A DNA stretch of 41,619 bases. Source: an uncultured Clostridia bacterium. Its GTDB lineage: Bacteria > Bacillota > Clostridia > TANB77 > CAG-508. How positions within the stretch are numbered: the stretch's first letter is position 1; each line of letters opens with the position of its first letter. The stretch lies in contig CANRAY010000012.1 in assembly GCA_947628735.1 (NCBI GenBank), forward strand, positions 1 to 41,619, read 5' to 3'. Shown piece after piece: positions 27,412 through 35,311 of the stretch. The notes beneath the pieces were generated by a model. The model had not been told where the DNA came from. It did not search any database and was given only the letters and a program-made list of their open reading frames with translations. Made by a program: the position numbers and the translations under genes.

Positions 27412-27428
27412 TATTATACCAATAAATA

Positions 27429-27460
27429 AAAAAATTACAACATTTCTGTTGTAATTTTTT
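27429..27460. terminator. Terminator after the spoIIIA operon
   Basis: A 14-bp stem (aaaaaattacaaca/tgttgtaatttttt) with a 4-nt loop lies about 50 nt after the spoIIIAH stop. It separates the sporulation operon from the pfkA promoter. Confidence 0.85.
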
Positions 27461-27508
27461 GACATCATTAAAGTGATAATAACCTTTTTACACTTAATTT
27501 TCATATAA

Positions 27509-28150
27509 TTATTCTTTATTCGTAATATGTATGTTCTCAATATCAGTTTTTAATTCTCTTGTTATAATATTTTGAATTTGAGCCACTTCTTCTTTTTTTA
27601 ATTCCTTTGATTTAATAATTACATTAACACTATCATCATTAATAAAAATAATTAAATCTTCAAATCCTTTCGTTTTTAATAAATTTTCTGTAATCATAAT
27701 TGCATTTTGTTCTTCACCAATTCTAGTAATTTCTTCCTGTGCAATCTTTTTCTGTGTTTCACTAACAGTAGTTTTATCTAGCATTTCTTGATAGCTTTCA
27801 ATTCTTTTCGAGTACATCGTTTCTCTTTCTAATCTTGATTTTGTAAAATACTCATCTGTTGTAACTGTAGCATTTGTTTCAACAGAATTAGTTACTTCCT
27901 CTATTATATTTTCTTTATTATCAGTATCATCAATTTCTCCTTTTAATGTATCCTTTTCTGTTTCAGTTGGAATTGTACTAACTAAAGTAGCATCTCCAAT
28001 TCCCGCCATTTCTTCAGAATCAGCCAAGATTCCTGTTTCTATTGCACTCATATAATCTTTTTCTTGATTTTTAAAATTTAAATATCCTGCTGTAATTAAC
28101 ATTAATCCTATCACTGCCACAATTACTTGATTTTTCTTAAAAAACTTCAC
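27509..28150 (-). CDS. spoIIIAH: Stage III sporulation protein AH
   Basis: SpoIIIAH forms, with forespore SpoIIQ, the channel that spans the two membranes around the engulfed forespore. The start is put at GTG 28150, because AAAGGAG lies 8 nt upstream; an upstream in-frame ATG at 28168 would begin before that SD. The 213-residue product has an N-terminal helix (about 8-22), an acidic linker, a coiled region with Y-F-T-K-S-R-L-E-R-E-T-M-Y-S-K-R (about 100-118), and a C-terminal YscJ/FliF-like ring domain (about 140-210). It is the last gene of the operon. Confidence 0.92.
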   Translation of the reverse strand: MKFFKKNQVIVAVIGLMLITAGYLNFKNQEKDYMSAIETGILADSEEMAGIGDATLVSTIPTETEKDTLKGEIDDTDNKENIIEEVTNSVETNATVTTDEYFTKSRLERETMYSKRIESYQEMLDKTTVSETQKKIAQEEITRIGEEQNAIMITENLLKTKGFEDLIIFINDDSVNVIIKSKELKKEEVAQIQNIITRELKTDIENIHITNKE

Positions 28151-28154
28151 CGTA

Positions 28155-28781
28155 TTAACTCCTTTCATCTTTCATTTCAAACACTTGAACCTTATGTGTT
28201 GCTAAACCCGTCACAGCTTCTACAGCTTGAACAATATTTGTTTTTATTTCAGCGTTTTTAGCTCCTTCAGCAGTAATAATTGCTCCTTCAATTTGTGGTT
28301 TTACTGTACTCTGAGTAATCGGTACTTTTTCTCCATTTTCCTCTTTATATACTACTTCTTTATTTGTGTCTGTTTCTGTAATTTTTCTAGTTCCTCCTGA
28401 TTGGTCTGTTTCCTCTGTATTCTTTTCAGTCAGATCTTCATTATATATTGGTACTATTTGACTTGTTCTTGCATATGTAAGCATAACTTTTACTTTTCCA
28501 ACTCCTTTAATGCTTTCTAATATTTCTTCTAGCTCTTTAGTAATATTGTCTTTATTTTCATCTATACTTTTATAATTTTCTAAATTTTCTGTAGCCAAAC
28601 GCTTATTTTTTTCATTGAGAGAATCATTATCTTTTTGAGTATTATTATCATTCCATATGCTATTAATAATGATCACAGTAATAATTAGTATTATTAAAAA
28701 AACAACTAAATTTTCTATTTTCCTTTTATTTGTTTGTCCCTCCTTTTTTTGAAAAATACCTTTTAGTTTTTCCTTTAACAT
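28155..28781 (-). CDS. spoIIIAG: Stage III sporulation protein AG
   Basis: The 208-residue mother-cell ring component of the SpoIIIA-SpoIIQ complex has a basic N-terminus, one helix (about 25-42), a charged linker, and a ring-building-motif domain starting near L-E-S-I-K-G-V-G-K-V-K-V-M-L-T-Y. It ends in the E-A-V-T-G-L-A-T-H-K-V-Q-V-F-E-M signature. The insertion with T-E-E-T-D-Q-S-G-G-T-R as beta-triangle-like element fits known SpoIIIAG. Its last codons carry the SD of spoIIIAH. Confidence 0.93.
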   Translation of the reverse strand: MLKEKLKGIFQKKEGQTNKRKIENLVVFLIILIITVIIINSIWNDNNTQKDNDSLNEKNKRLATENLENYKSIDENKDNITKELEEILESIKGVGKVKVMLTYARTSQIVPIYNEDLTEKNTEETDQSGGTRKITETDTNKEVVYKEENGEKVPITQSTVKPQIEGAIITAEGAKNAEIKTNIVQAVEAVTGLATHKVQVFEMKDERS

Positions 28782-28798
28782 ACTACCTCTCCTCTCAT

Positions 28799-29422
28799 TT
28801 ATGTAATAATAATATCTTCTTCTGAAATTTCATAAATTTCACTAAGATATTTTCTTACCTCTGATTTTTCTCTTTCCGTTAAATTACTTTTTGTATCTTC
28901 TTCTGCTGTCAGATTATCATTTAAAATATTATTTTCAATGTGAACATTAATTTCATTAACTTTCTCTACTATCATAATTGAATTCTGTTTCTGATTGTCA
29001 TTTTCATTCTTGTCTAAATACAATGTAATTTTTTCTAATGTATAATTTTCATCATCACTTATTTTTATATTAATTGAATCCACTTTATAGCCTTTACCAT
29101 TAAGCTTATTTATTACATCATTCTTCAAATTAGCTATATAAACATTTTTAATTGTATTTTGATTTTGTTCCTGTAAATTTTCACTTATTGCTTTTTCATT
29201 TACTTCATTAATATACTGATCTAAATCTAATAAATCAGATACTTGGATACTGTTACCAGTAAATTTAGATATTACTGGTGAAATAATGGTAAACAAAATA
29301 TATACGCCTATAACCATTTTAATGTACTTTTTAGAATTGCCCTCTGGTAATATCATTTCTATAATTGTTCCTATCACTACTGCAACAATAATTGTTTCTG
29401 CCCAATGACTGATCCACTCCAC
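28799..29422 (-). CDS. spoIIIAF: Stage III sporulation protein AF
   Basis: The 207-residue product has two N-terminal helices (about 8-24 and 33-51) and a soluble domain with Y-I-A-N-L-K-N-D-V-I-N-K-L-N-G-K-G-Y and a C-terminal L-S-E-I-Y-E-I-S-E-E-D-I-I-I-T. These are hallmarks of SpoIIIAF, another ring-fold component of the feeding-tube channel. Position between AE and AG is canonical. Confidence 0.92.
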   Translation of the reverse strand: MEWISHWAETIIVAVVIGTIIEMILPEGNSKKYIKMVIGVYILFTIISPVISKFTGNSIQVSDLLDLDQYINEVNEKAISENLQEQNQNTIKNVYIANLKNDVINKLNGKGYKVDSINIKISDDENYTLEKITLYLDKNENDNQKQNSIMIVEKVNEINVHIENNILNDNLTAEEDTKSNLTEREKSEVRKYLSEIYEISEEDIIIT

Positions 29423-29435
29423 TTTACTGCCTCCT

Positions 29436-30602
29436 CTATCGATACATTAATCCACTATTAGAAATTTTAATTACCAATGTTACTCCAATAACAAACATAA
29501 CAGAAATACTACATAAAATAGCTAATAAAGTTTTAAAAGTATCTCCCATCTGATCTAATAATTTAATAATCTTACTATCTGCTATCGGCTGACATACTGC
29601 TGCTCCTAAATAATAAATTGCCATAAGAGTAGTTAATTTTATAATAGGCGTAATGCAAATTCCTACTATAACCACAACTCCAACAATACCAACTGCATTC
29701 TTTAAAATTGAGCTACATCCAATTACTGTATCAACTGCATCTCCCAATATTTTTCCTACAACTGGAATAAAACTTGATACTGCCGCTTTAGTTGTTTTTG
29801 CTGTAATTCCATCAACTGTACTACTTAAGCTCCCCTCAACTGATAAAATGCCAACAAATAAAGTCAAAATAACTCCTAAAACCCACACAACACTTGACTT
29901 AAAAAACTTTGATAGCTTGTCTATCTGTACTCTATCAGAAACCTTTGAAATAATTCCTAATGAAGTAGAAACTAAAACTAATGGCAAAATAAATATATTT
30001 AAAAAATTTCCAATAAGTGTAATGACAAATAATAATATTGGTTGTAAAATTCCCGCAGAAGCAATATTTCCAGTTGTTACAATTAACGTTACAAGAATAG
30101 GAATCAAACAGTTCATAAATCCGACTAAACTTTCCACCGAATTTTTTACCATAGTAATGATTTGAGCAAAGTTTGTCATGATTAAAGTAACAATTAAAAT
30201 AAATTGAACATAATATGTAATTTGAGAAATTGATTGATTTTCTAATCCATCACTAATGCTTTTTAAAATACTATGAATTACAATAATAACAATTATGCTT
30301 CCTAAAACAGTAATTGAACTTAAAATTTCTTGTCCAAATAAATTTCCTATGTTCCTTAAAATCTCTTCATTATCTATCTTTCCTGTCAAAGCAGATGTAA
30401 ATAAATGTGCCATATCCATATCTTGATAAATAGAATTAGTATATTGTTCTGCCTCATCTAAAAAAGATGAAATATTTAAAGAATCCTGTTGCATATCTAA
30501 AATATTTTCTATTTCTACTGTTGTATTAGTTGCATAAACCATATTTGGATAAAAGATAATCATCAATTCCATTATTAACAACATAATTAATATTCTCTTC
30601 AT
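29436..30602 (-). CDS. spoIIIAE: Stage III sporulation protein AE
   Basis: The 388-residue product has a signal-like N-terminus, an extracytoplasmic segment (about 25-90) and seven to eight membrane helices, with V-P-V-V-G-K-I-type sequence (F-I-P-V-V-G-K-I-L-G-D-A-V-D-T-V-I-G-C) in the family core. It is the largest membrane subunit of the SpoIIIA channel, and AD starts just upstream. SpoIIIAE resembles type III export gate components by fold only. Confidence 0.94.
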   Translation of the reverse strand: MKRILIMLLIMELMIIFYPNMVYATNTTVEIENILDMQQDSLNISSFLDEAEQYTNSIYQDMDMAHLFTSALTGKIDNEEILRNIGNLFGQEILSSITVLGSIIVIIVIHSILKSISDGLENQSISQITYYVQFILIVTLIMTNFAQIITMVKNSVESLVGFMNCLIPILVTLIVTTGNIASAGILQPILLFVITLIGNFLNIFILPLVLVSTSLGIISKVSDRVQIDKLSKFFKSSVVWVLGVILTLFVGILSVEGSLSSTVDGITAKTTKAAVSSFIPVVGKILGDAVDTVIGCSSILKNAVGIVGVVVIVGICITPIIKLTTLMAIYYLGAAVCQPIADSKIIKLLDQMGDTFKTLLAILCSISVMFVIGVTLVIKISNSGLMYR

Positions 30603-30612
30603 TTGTACTCCT

Positions 30613-31008
30613 TTAAGGTAAAACTTGAATTACAGTTTCTAAAAGACTAGCAATAATTGGAATAGACATTGAAATAATAATAACTTTTCCACCCATATCC
30701 ACTTTGTTTGCAATAGCAGATTCTCCTGCATCTTTGCAAATACTAACTGCAAATTCCGTTAAGAATGCAATTCCTGTAATTTTTAAAAGTAATACTAAAA
30801 ACTCATTATTAATTGCAGTTTTATTGGATAGATCTGTTAGCAATTGTATAATAGCAGAAATTTTATCTGTTATCATAAAAATAATTAAAGCCCCTGCTAT
30901 TAGCGAAACATAAATAGCAAATTCTGGTCTATATTGTTTAATTATAATAATTATTATTAATGAAATTAATCCAATTCCAATAATTTTAATAATATCCACT
31001 AAAACCAT
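30613..31008 (-). CDS. spoIIIAD: Stage III sporulation protein AD
   Basis: The 131-residue product has four hydrophobic segments and the family pattern L-L-L-K-I-T-G-I-A-F-L-T-E-F-A, then C-K-D-A-G-E-S-A-I-A-N-K-V-D-M-G-G-K. Small polytopic subunit of the SpoIIIA complex, 3 nt after spoIIIAC. Confidence 0.94.
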   Translation of the reverse strand: MVLVDIIKIIGIGLISLIIIIIIKQYRPEFAIYVSLIAGALIIFMITDKISAIIQLLTDLSNKTAINNEFLVLLLKITGIAFLTEFAVSICKDAGESAIANKVDMGGKVIIISMSIPIIASLLETVIQVLP

Positions 31009-31011
31009 TCC

Positions 31012-31206
31012 TTATAATCCAAACATTGTTCTAACTGTTGTAAACAAGGTGCTAATTTCTTTAATAACTAATGTTAATACAATAACAAGCCCAGCCAAAG
31101 TTGTCATCATAGCTTGATCTTCTCTTCCTGCACGTACAAGTACTTGATGTAAAACTGCTACCAAAATACCAATAGCAGCAATTCGAAATAATAAGCTAAT
31201 ATCCAT
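31012..31206 (-). CDS. spoIIIAC: Stage III sporulation protein AC
   Basis: The 64-residue product has two helices joined by V-R-A-G-R-E-D-Q-A-M, the hallmark of SpoIIIAC (a mini-AD). Full length for the family. It lies 23 nt after the frameshifted stop of spoIIIAB at 31230, consistent with normal operon spacing when the shift occurs. Confidence 0.94.
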   Translation of the reverse strand: MDISLLFRIAAIGILVAVLHQVLVRAGREDQAMMTTLAGLVIVLTLVIKEISTLFTTVRTMFGL

Positions 31207-31229
31207 AAAGTATCATTCCCTTCATATTT

Positions 31230-31740
31230 TTATATAAAAATAATAAATAAAACCGCTCCAACAATACCTCCTAATGTTTTATAAAGCTTTACATTTTTAG
31301 CTTTTTCTATTTCTGCTTGATCTATTTGTGTATCCAAAAAATGGCTGACTAATTCTATTTCACTTATTTGACCATCTACATCTGTTTTCCCTAAAAGTCT
31401 TCCGTAACTTTTTTATAATCTCAATATCTTCTTTAAGTAAATTAGTTTCTGTTTCGTTAATCGCCTCTATCCAAGCATCTCCCGCAGACTGTTCCTTCAT
31501 CTTTTTACTTGCTATGAAAAAAACTTGTCCAATTGAATTTGGAATTTTATCATTAATTTCTTCAAATATATCTGGAACAGCCTCATATGTAAATTTTATT
31601 TTCGTTTCGAACATACTAAGTGCATTTTTCATATCCTTCAATTCTTGTACACGATTTGCAAATTTCTTAGACATTACAATTCCTATATAAATGCTAAGTA
31701 CAAATATTCCAAACAAAATAATTAATTTTACAAAGACCAT
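31230..31740 (-). CDS. spoIIIAB: Stage III sporulation protein AB, read through a +1 frameshift at CGG
   Basis: Frame 1 (31740 to 31405) gives 112 residues: an N-terminal helix (about 3-23), then the V-Q-E-L-K-D-M-K-N-A-L-S-M-F-E-T motif, ending I-I-K-K-L. Zero-frame reading then meets CGG (31404-31402) and stops after 14 more unrelated codons (126 residues). Skipping the C gives G-R-L-L-G-K-T-D-V-D-G-Q-I-S and continues through L-D-T-Q-I-D-Q-A-E to a C-terminal helix, ending I-I-F-I at 31230. The 169-residue total matches the family (about 170), and the L-G-x-x-L-G-x-T-D motif lies exactly at the join. SpoIIIAB is a membrane component needed for channel assembly. Confidence 0.88.
31399..31407 (-). 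other. +1 recoding site 4 (TTA CGG AAG in spoIIIAB)
   Basis: Minus-strand codons are TTA (31407-31405), CGG (31404-31402), AAG. Skipping the C at 31404 gives GGA AGA CTT TTA GGG (G-R-L-L-G). No upstream SD-like element or slippery run is evident. Confidence 0.78.
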
Positions 31741-31753
31741 TATCCATCACCTT

Positions 31754-32632
31754 TTATTTTTTATAAATCAAACTAATTTCTCTATTCTCTTGAATGAGAA
31801 GGATTCTTTCTATAACACCAAGTGCATATAAATCTTTCAAAATAGGATTCAAAATAACATCTTCCAATTTTTCTCCATGAGCCGTAAAAATTCCATTAAC
31901 ACCTGAACAAATAGCATATTGAATTGCCTCCACATCTTCCTTTGTTCCAATTTCATCCGCCACTATTATTTTAGGATTCATAGAACGAATTAACATTTTC
32001 ATTCCTAATGCTTTTGGAACATTATCTAAAATATCAGTTCTTTTTCCCACATTATTTTGCGGAATTCCTTTATACATTGCCGCAATTTCTCCTCTTTCAT
32101 CTACCACTCCAATATTCATTCCAGATAGTCCATAACTTAAAATTCCATCACTCAACTGTCTTACTAAATCTCTTAAAAGTGTAGTCTTACCTCTTCCTGG
32201 AGGAGATAATAAAATTGTATTATATGTACTTTTTTTATTGGTATCTATCACATATGGTAATAACTTATCACTACAGCCTAAAATTTCTCTTGCAATACGA
32301 AAATTCAAACTATATATGTGTGAAATATTTGATACTTTTCCTTCTTTAATAACAGCATTTCCAGTAATTCCAACTCTATGTCCTCCTTTAATAGTAATGT
32401 ACCCATTACAAATTTGATTTTGATACGTATAAATTGAATTATCACAAATACGTTGCAAAATTTCTAAAATAGCTTCTGTATTTGGACTATATTTAATATC
32501 TACTTCCTCTTGTCCTATTTTCAAAAAAATAGTTTGTTGATTTCGAATACGTATTTCTTCTAATTTTTTTAAAGGATAAACTTGTAATTTCTGTCTAATT
32601 GCTATTGGAAAATATGATAAAATTTCTTCCAT
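31754..32632 (-). CDS. spoIIIAA: Stage III sporulation protein AA (ATPase)
   Basis: The 292-residue cytoplasmic ATPase resembles type II/IV secretion ATPases and powers the SpoIIIA channel. Walker A is G146-R-G-K-T-T with S-P-P before it, and Walker B is I-I-V-A-D226-E227. The N-terminal I-R-I-R-N-Q-Q and I-K-G-G-H-R-V-G-I-T-G motifs are present. First gene of the operon, 13 nt before spoIIIAB. A sigma-E-like promoter is upstream. Confidence 0.96.
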   Translation of the reverse strand: MEEILSYFPIAIRQKLQVYPLKKLEEIRIRNQQTIFLKIGQEEVDIKYSPNTEAILEILQRICDNSIYTYQNQICNGYITIKGGHRVGITGNAVIKEGKVSNISHIYSLNFRIAREILGCSDKLLPYVIDTNKKSTYNTILLSPPGRGKTTLLRDLVRQLSDGILSYGLSGMNIGVVDERGEIAAMYKGIPQNNVGKRTDILDNVPKALGMKMLIRSMNPKIIVADEIGTKEDVEAIQYAICSGVNGIFTAHGEKLEDVILNPILKDLYALGVIERILLIQENREISLIYKK

Positions 32633-32647
32633 TTAATGATACCTTTC

Positions 32648-32678
32648 AGCATATGTAAAATAACCTTGTACAATATTT
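32648..32678 (-). promoter_or_regulatory. Candidate sigma-E promoter of the spoIIIA operon
   Basis: The minus strand has a -10-like CATATGCT (32655-32648) and a -35-like AAATATT about 16 nt upstream (32678-32672). spoIIIA is a sigma-E operon in known spore formers. The spacing is slightly long, so this is a candidate only. Confidence 0.45.
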
Positions 32679-32688
32679 AAAGACATAA

Positions 32689-32723
32689 AAAATACAGCAC
32701 ATATTAATATATATGCTGTATTT
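32689..32723 (-). terminator. Terminator after yebC
   Basis: On the minus strand the stem aaatacagca(tatat)/(atatg)tgctgtattt is followed by a run of T, about 20 nt after the yebC stop. Confidence 0.75.
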
Positions 32724-32744
32724 ATATTTTTAGAACTAAAATTT

Positions 32745-33473
32745 TTATTCTTCATCCCAGTTATGGTATACATTCATAACATCATCTAAATCTTCTAGAT
32801 TATCTATTAATCTTTGCATTTTTTCTGCTGATTTCTCATCTAAGGTGATATATGTTGATGGAACCATTTGAACAGAAGCCTCTAAAAATTCAATGCCTTT
32901 TCCTTCTAATGCTTCACGAACTGTTCCAAAATCTTCTGGTGATGTTGTTATTTCATAACATTCATCTGTTGCTTCAAAATCTTCTGCACCATTTTCTAAT
33001 GCTAACATCATCATATCATCTTCTGATAAATCTGTAGTCGTTCTATCTATAACAATAACACCTTTCTTTGAAAATAAATAAGATACACATCCTGTTGTTC
33101 CTAAATTTCCACCTGCTCTATCAAAAGCATGTCTTACATCAGCAGCAGTTCTATTTTTATTATCTGTACTTGTTTCTACAATTACTGCTACCCCGTTTGT
33201 TCCATAACCTTCGTAAACAATTTCTTCATAATTTTCACTATTTCCAGCTCCAGCAGCCTTTTTTATAGCATTGTTAATTGTGTCATTTGGCATATTAGCT
33301 GCCTTACACTTTGCAATTACATCTTTTAACTTAGAATTACCAGCCGGGTCAGGTCCACCTGCTTTTACTGCGATTAATAATTCTCTTCCTAATTTTGTAA
33401 ATATTTTTCCTCTTGCTGCGTCTGCTTTACCTTTTTTGGCTTGAATATTATGCCATTTTGAATGTCCTGACAT
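32745..33473 (-). CDS. YebC/TACO1-family translational regulator
   Basis: The 242-residue product opens [19 protein letters not shown] and has all three YebC domains, with [23 protein letters not shown] and N-V-Y-H-N-W-D near the end. YebC/TACO1 proteins are now linked to relieving ribosome stalling, and older annotation calls them DNA-binding regulators. SD GGAGGAA upstream. It lies alone between the spoIIIA operon and the DUF362 gene. Confidence 0.95.
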   Translation of the reverse strand: MSGHSKWHNIQAKKGKADAARGKIFTKLGRELLIAVKAGGPDPAGNSKLKDVIAKCKAANMPNDTINNAIKKAAGAGNSENYEEIVYEGYGTNGVAVIVETSTDNKNRTAADVRHAFDRAGGNLGTTGCVSYLFSKKGVIVIDRTTTDLSEDDMMMLALENGAEDFEATDECYEITTSPEDFGTVREALEGKGIEFLEASVQMVPSTYITLDEKSAEKMQRLIDNLEDLDDVMNVYHNWDEE

Positions 33474-33563
33474 GACTAATTCCTCCTTTATATTTTTACT
33501 GTCTTATATAATAACATATTTTTTTCCGTTTGTGTAGCCTTTTCCTATTTTTAGCATTACTTT

Positions 33564-34442
33564 TTATTCAATTGTAACAAGTTCATATTCCCTAGAACCT
33601 AATCCTATTTCTTCTGCATAAGGAAGAATATGTCTTCCATTTTGTCTTTCTACTCTTTTTATAAAGTGATCTCTACCTTCATCTTCTGAATTCCAAATAA
33701 GATCTATACATGCTTGATCTACTGCCACAGGATCTGTTGATACTAAAATTCCAATATCTTTCATACAAGGAGCTTCTGGATTTGAATCACAATCACAATC
33801 TACTGATAAATTATTCATAACATCAATATATAAAATATTTCCATGCATATAATCAACCACTGATTTAGCAGCTTCCGCCATAGACTCCAAGAAATCATCT
33901 TGTTTTGGTAAATTGCTCCATAATTTTTCAGCATCACGAGTTGCACCTGCTGTATGAATATATGTTTTTCCAGCTGTTGAAGCAATTCCAATAGATTGAT
34001 TCTTAATAACTCCTCCGAATCCTCCCATTGCATGTCCTTTAAAGTGTGCTAAATTTAAAATAGAATCATAATTTTTTAAATGATTTCCTACAACATTTAC
34101 ATCTAAATGTTTTCCATTAACAGGAATTTCAAAATCTCCATCAGCATCCATAATATCTACATCTGCAATATCTGTAAATCCATGATCTTTTACTGTTTGC
34201 AAATGATCTTTTAAATTCATTCTTTTTCCAGCATATGCTGTGCAACATTCTACAATAGTTCCATTTAATTTATGAACTAAATTTTTAATTAATTCTGGTT
34301 TTAAATAATTATGTCCTCCTGGTTCTCCAGTAGAAATTTTTATGCCAACTTTGCCTTTTAATTCTACTCCTAATGCCTCATATATCTTTACTAAACTTTC
34401 TGGTGTAATTTCCTTAGTAAAATAAACTTTTGCTTTTTCCAT
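33564..34442 (-). CDS. DUF362 family protein
   Basis: The 292-residue product matches the DUF362 plan: V-G-I-K-I-S-T-G-E-P-G-G-H-N-Y-L-K near the start, N-L-A-H-F-K-G-H-A-M-G-G-F-G-G-V-I-K-N in the centre, and a C-terminal V-S-T-D-P-V-A-V-D-Q-A-C-I-D-L. A Cys-rich stretch C-D-C-D-S-N-P-E-A-P-C precedes it, but the two-cluster ferredoxin domain of longer homologues is missing. A redox or metal role is often suspected for the family, without firm assignment. It begins 3 nt after the PP2C-like gene. Confidence 0.85.
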   Translation of the reverse strand: MEKAKVYFTKEITPESLVKIYEALGVELKGKVGIKISTGEPGGHNYLKPELIKNLVHKLNGTIVECCTAYAGKRMNLKDHLQTVKDHGFTDIADVDIMDADGDFEIPVNGKHLDVNVVGNHLKNYDSILNLAHFKGHAMGGFGGVIKNQSIGIASTAGKTYIHTAGATRDAEKLWSNLPKQDDFLESMAEAAKSVVDYMHGNILYIDVMNNLSVDCDCDSNPEAPCMKDIGILVSTDPVAVDQACIDLIWNSEDEGRDHFIKRVERQNGRHILPYAEEIGLGSREYELVTIE

Positions 34443-34445
34443 ACT

Positions 34446-35306
34446 TTAATCCTCCTTTTCGAATAATATTAAAGTTCTCTCTTTTCCTTCTTCTTTTAGA
34501 GATTCTGGATTATTCAAAATTTTCTCTATCTTTTGATCATTATCAAAAATAGGTTCACAACCATCTGAATAAGCACAAATATATTGTGCCTTATCTAAAT
34601 CAACTTCATAAACATCTATATAATATTCAGCTTCTTTTTCACCTGATAATGCACCAAAAGATACATCTTTTCCTCTATACTTTTGATCTGGATTATTACG
34701 ATAATCTCTTCTTACCATAATTCTATCTTCTGGATTATTCCAATCAAATTTGTGATGTTTTATATAAATGTCATTTAAATAATCTTCAAATTGTTTATGA
34801 TTATTTTTAGTAGTGAAAAGTATTTTTCTTTCTTTGCTAAACACTGTAATATGGCAATCTCCTATAGAAAAGCAATACAATTTATTACCTACTATAATTC
34901 CACCTACTGCTTCACAACAATATAAATCATCTTTCAAATAATTAATTTTTCTACCTTTATTAATCTCTAAAATATCATGATTTACTTTTTTGATAACTTT
35001 TGAAACAATTTCTGTTGTAATTTCCTCAGCTTTAAATTTTGAAAGATACATTACAAAATTTTCTGCACAAATTTTAGCAGCTTCGTATGCACCACTAGGT
35101 TTAGGATATTTTTCAATCCATTCCTCTACTTCTTGCTTAGTTTCTGGATATGGTACAGCTTGCTCATCAACACTATCCCTTGTAACTCCATCTGCCACAC
35201 AAAAAATATTATTTTCTACTTTAAAATAATCTTCAGCCACTGGTTTCTTATGGTATTTCAAAAAAATCTTGTTGTCATACATATGAGCAAATTTACAGCT
35301 AAACAT
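34446..35306 (-). CDS. PP2C-like protein phosphatase
   Basis: The 286-residue product carries PPM/PP2C metal motifs in order: A-E-D-Y-F-K-V-E-N-N-I-F-C-V-A-D-G-V (about 24-41), I-G-D-C-H (around 148-152), A-Y-S-D-G-C (around 242-247) and a C-terminal E-R-T-L-I-L-F in the usual D-N-x-T position, where D-N is replaced. Insertions between motifs make it divergent, and substrate is unknown. It is coupled to the GT2 gene upstream (5 nt, SD inside its end) and to the DUF362 gene downstream. Confidence 0.72.
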   Translation of the reverse strand: MFSCKFAHMYDNKIFLKYHKKPVAEDYFKVENNIFCVADGVTRDSVDEQAVPYPETKQEVEEWIEKYPKPSGAYEAAKICAENFVMYLSKFKAEEITTEIVSKVIKKVNHDILEINKGRKINYLKDDLYCCEAVGGIIVGNKLYCFSIGDCHITVFSKERKILFTTKNNHKQFEDYLNDIYIKHHKFDWNNPEDRIMVRRDYRNNPDQKYRGKDVSFGALSGEKEAEYYIDVYEVDLDKAQYICAYSDGCEPIFDNDQKIEKILNNPESLKEEGKERTLILFEKED

Positions 35307-35311
35307 AATAA

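Noticed and set aside
27340..27540. 66-residue ORF overlapping the end of spoIIIAH and the start of pfkA
   Set aside because: It covers the spoIIIA terminator and the pfkA promoter, has no SD and no family resemblance.
2946..31404. A prfB-like programmed site (internal Shine-Dalgarno plus slippery codon and stop)
   Set aside because: No SD-like element lies just upstream of any site, the preceding codons differ, and only one site has a stop directly next. The shared element is CGG alone.
2946..31404. CGG simply reassigned to another amino acid
   Set aside because: Reassignment as a triplet would keep the zero frame, which ends in early stops at every site. Only a one-base shift restores the proteins.
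2943..31407. The four frameshifts as random sequencing or assembly errors
   Set aside because: Random errors would be of mixed type and mostly in homopolymers. All four are a single extra C that makes an in-frame CGG, a codon otherwise absent from native genes. Raw reads would settle it.
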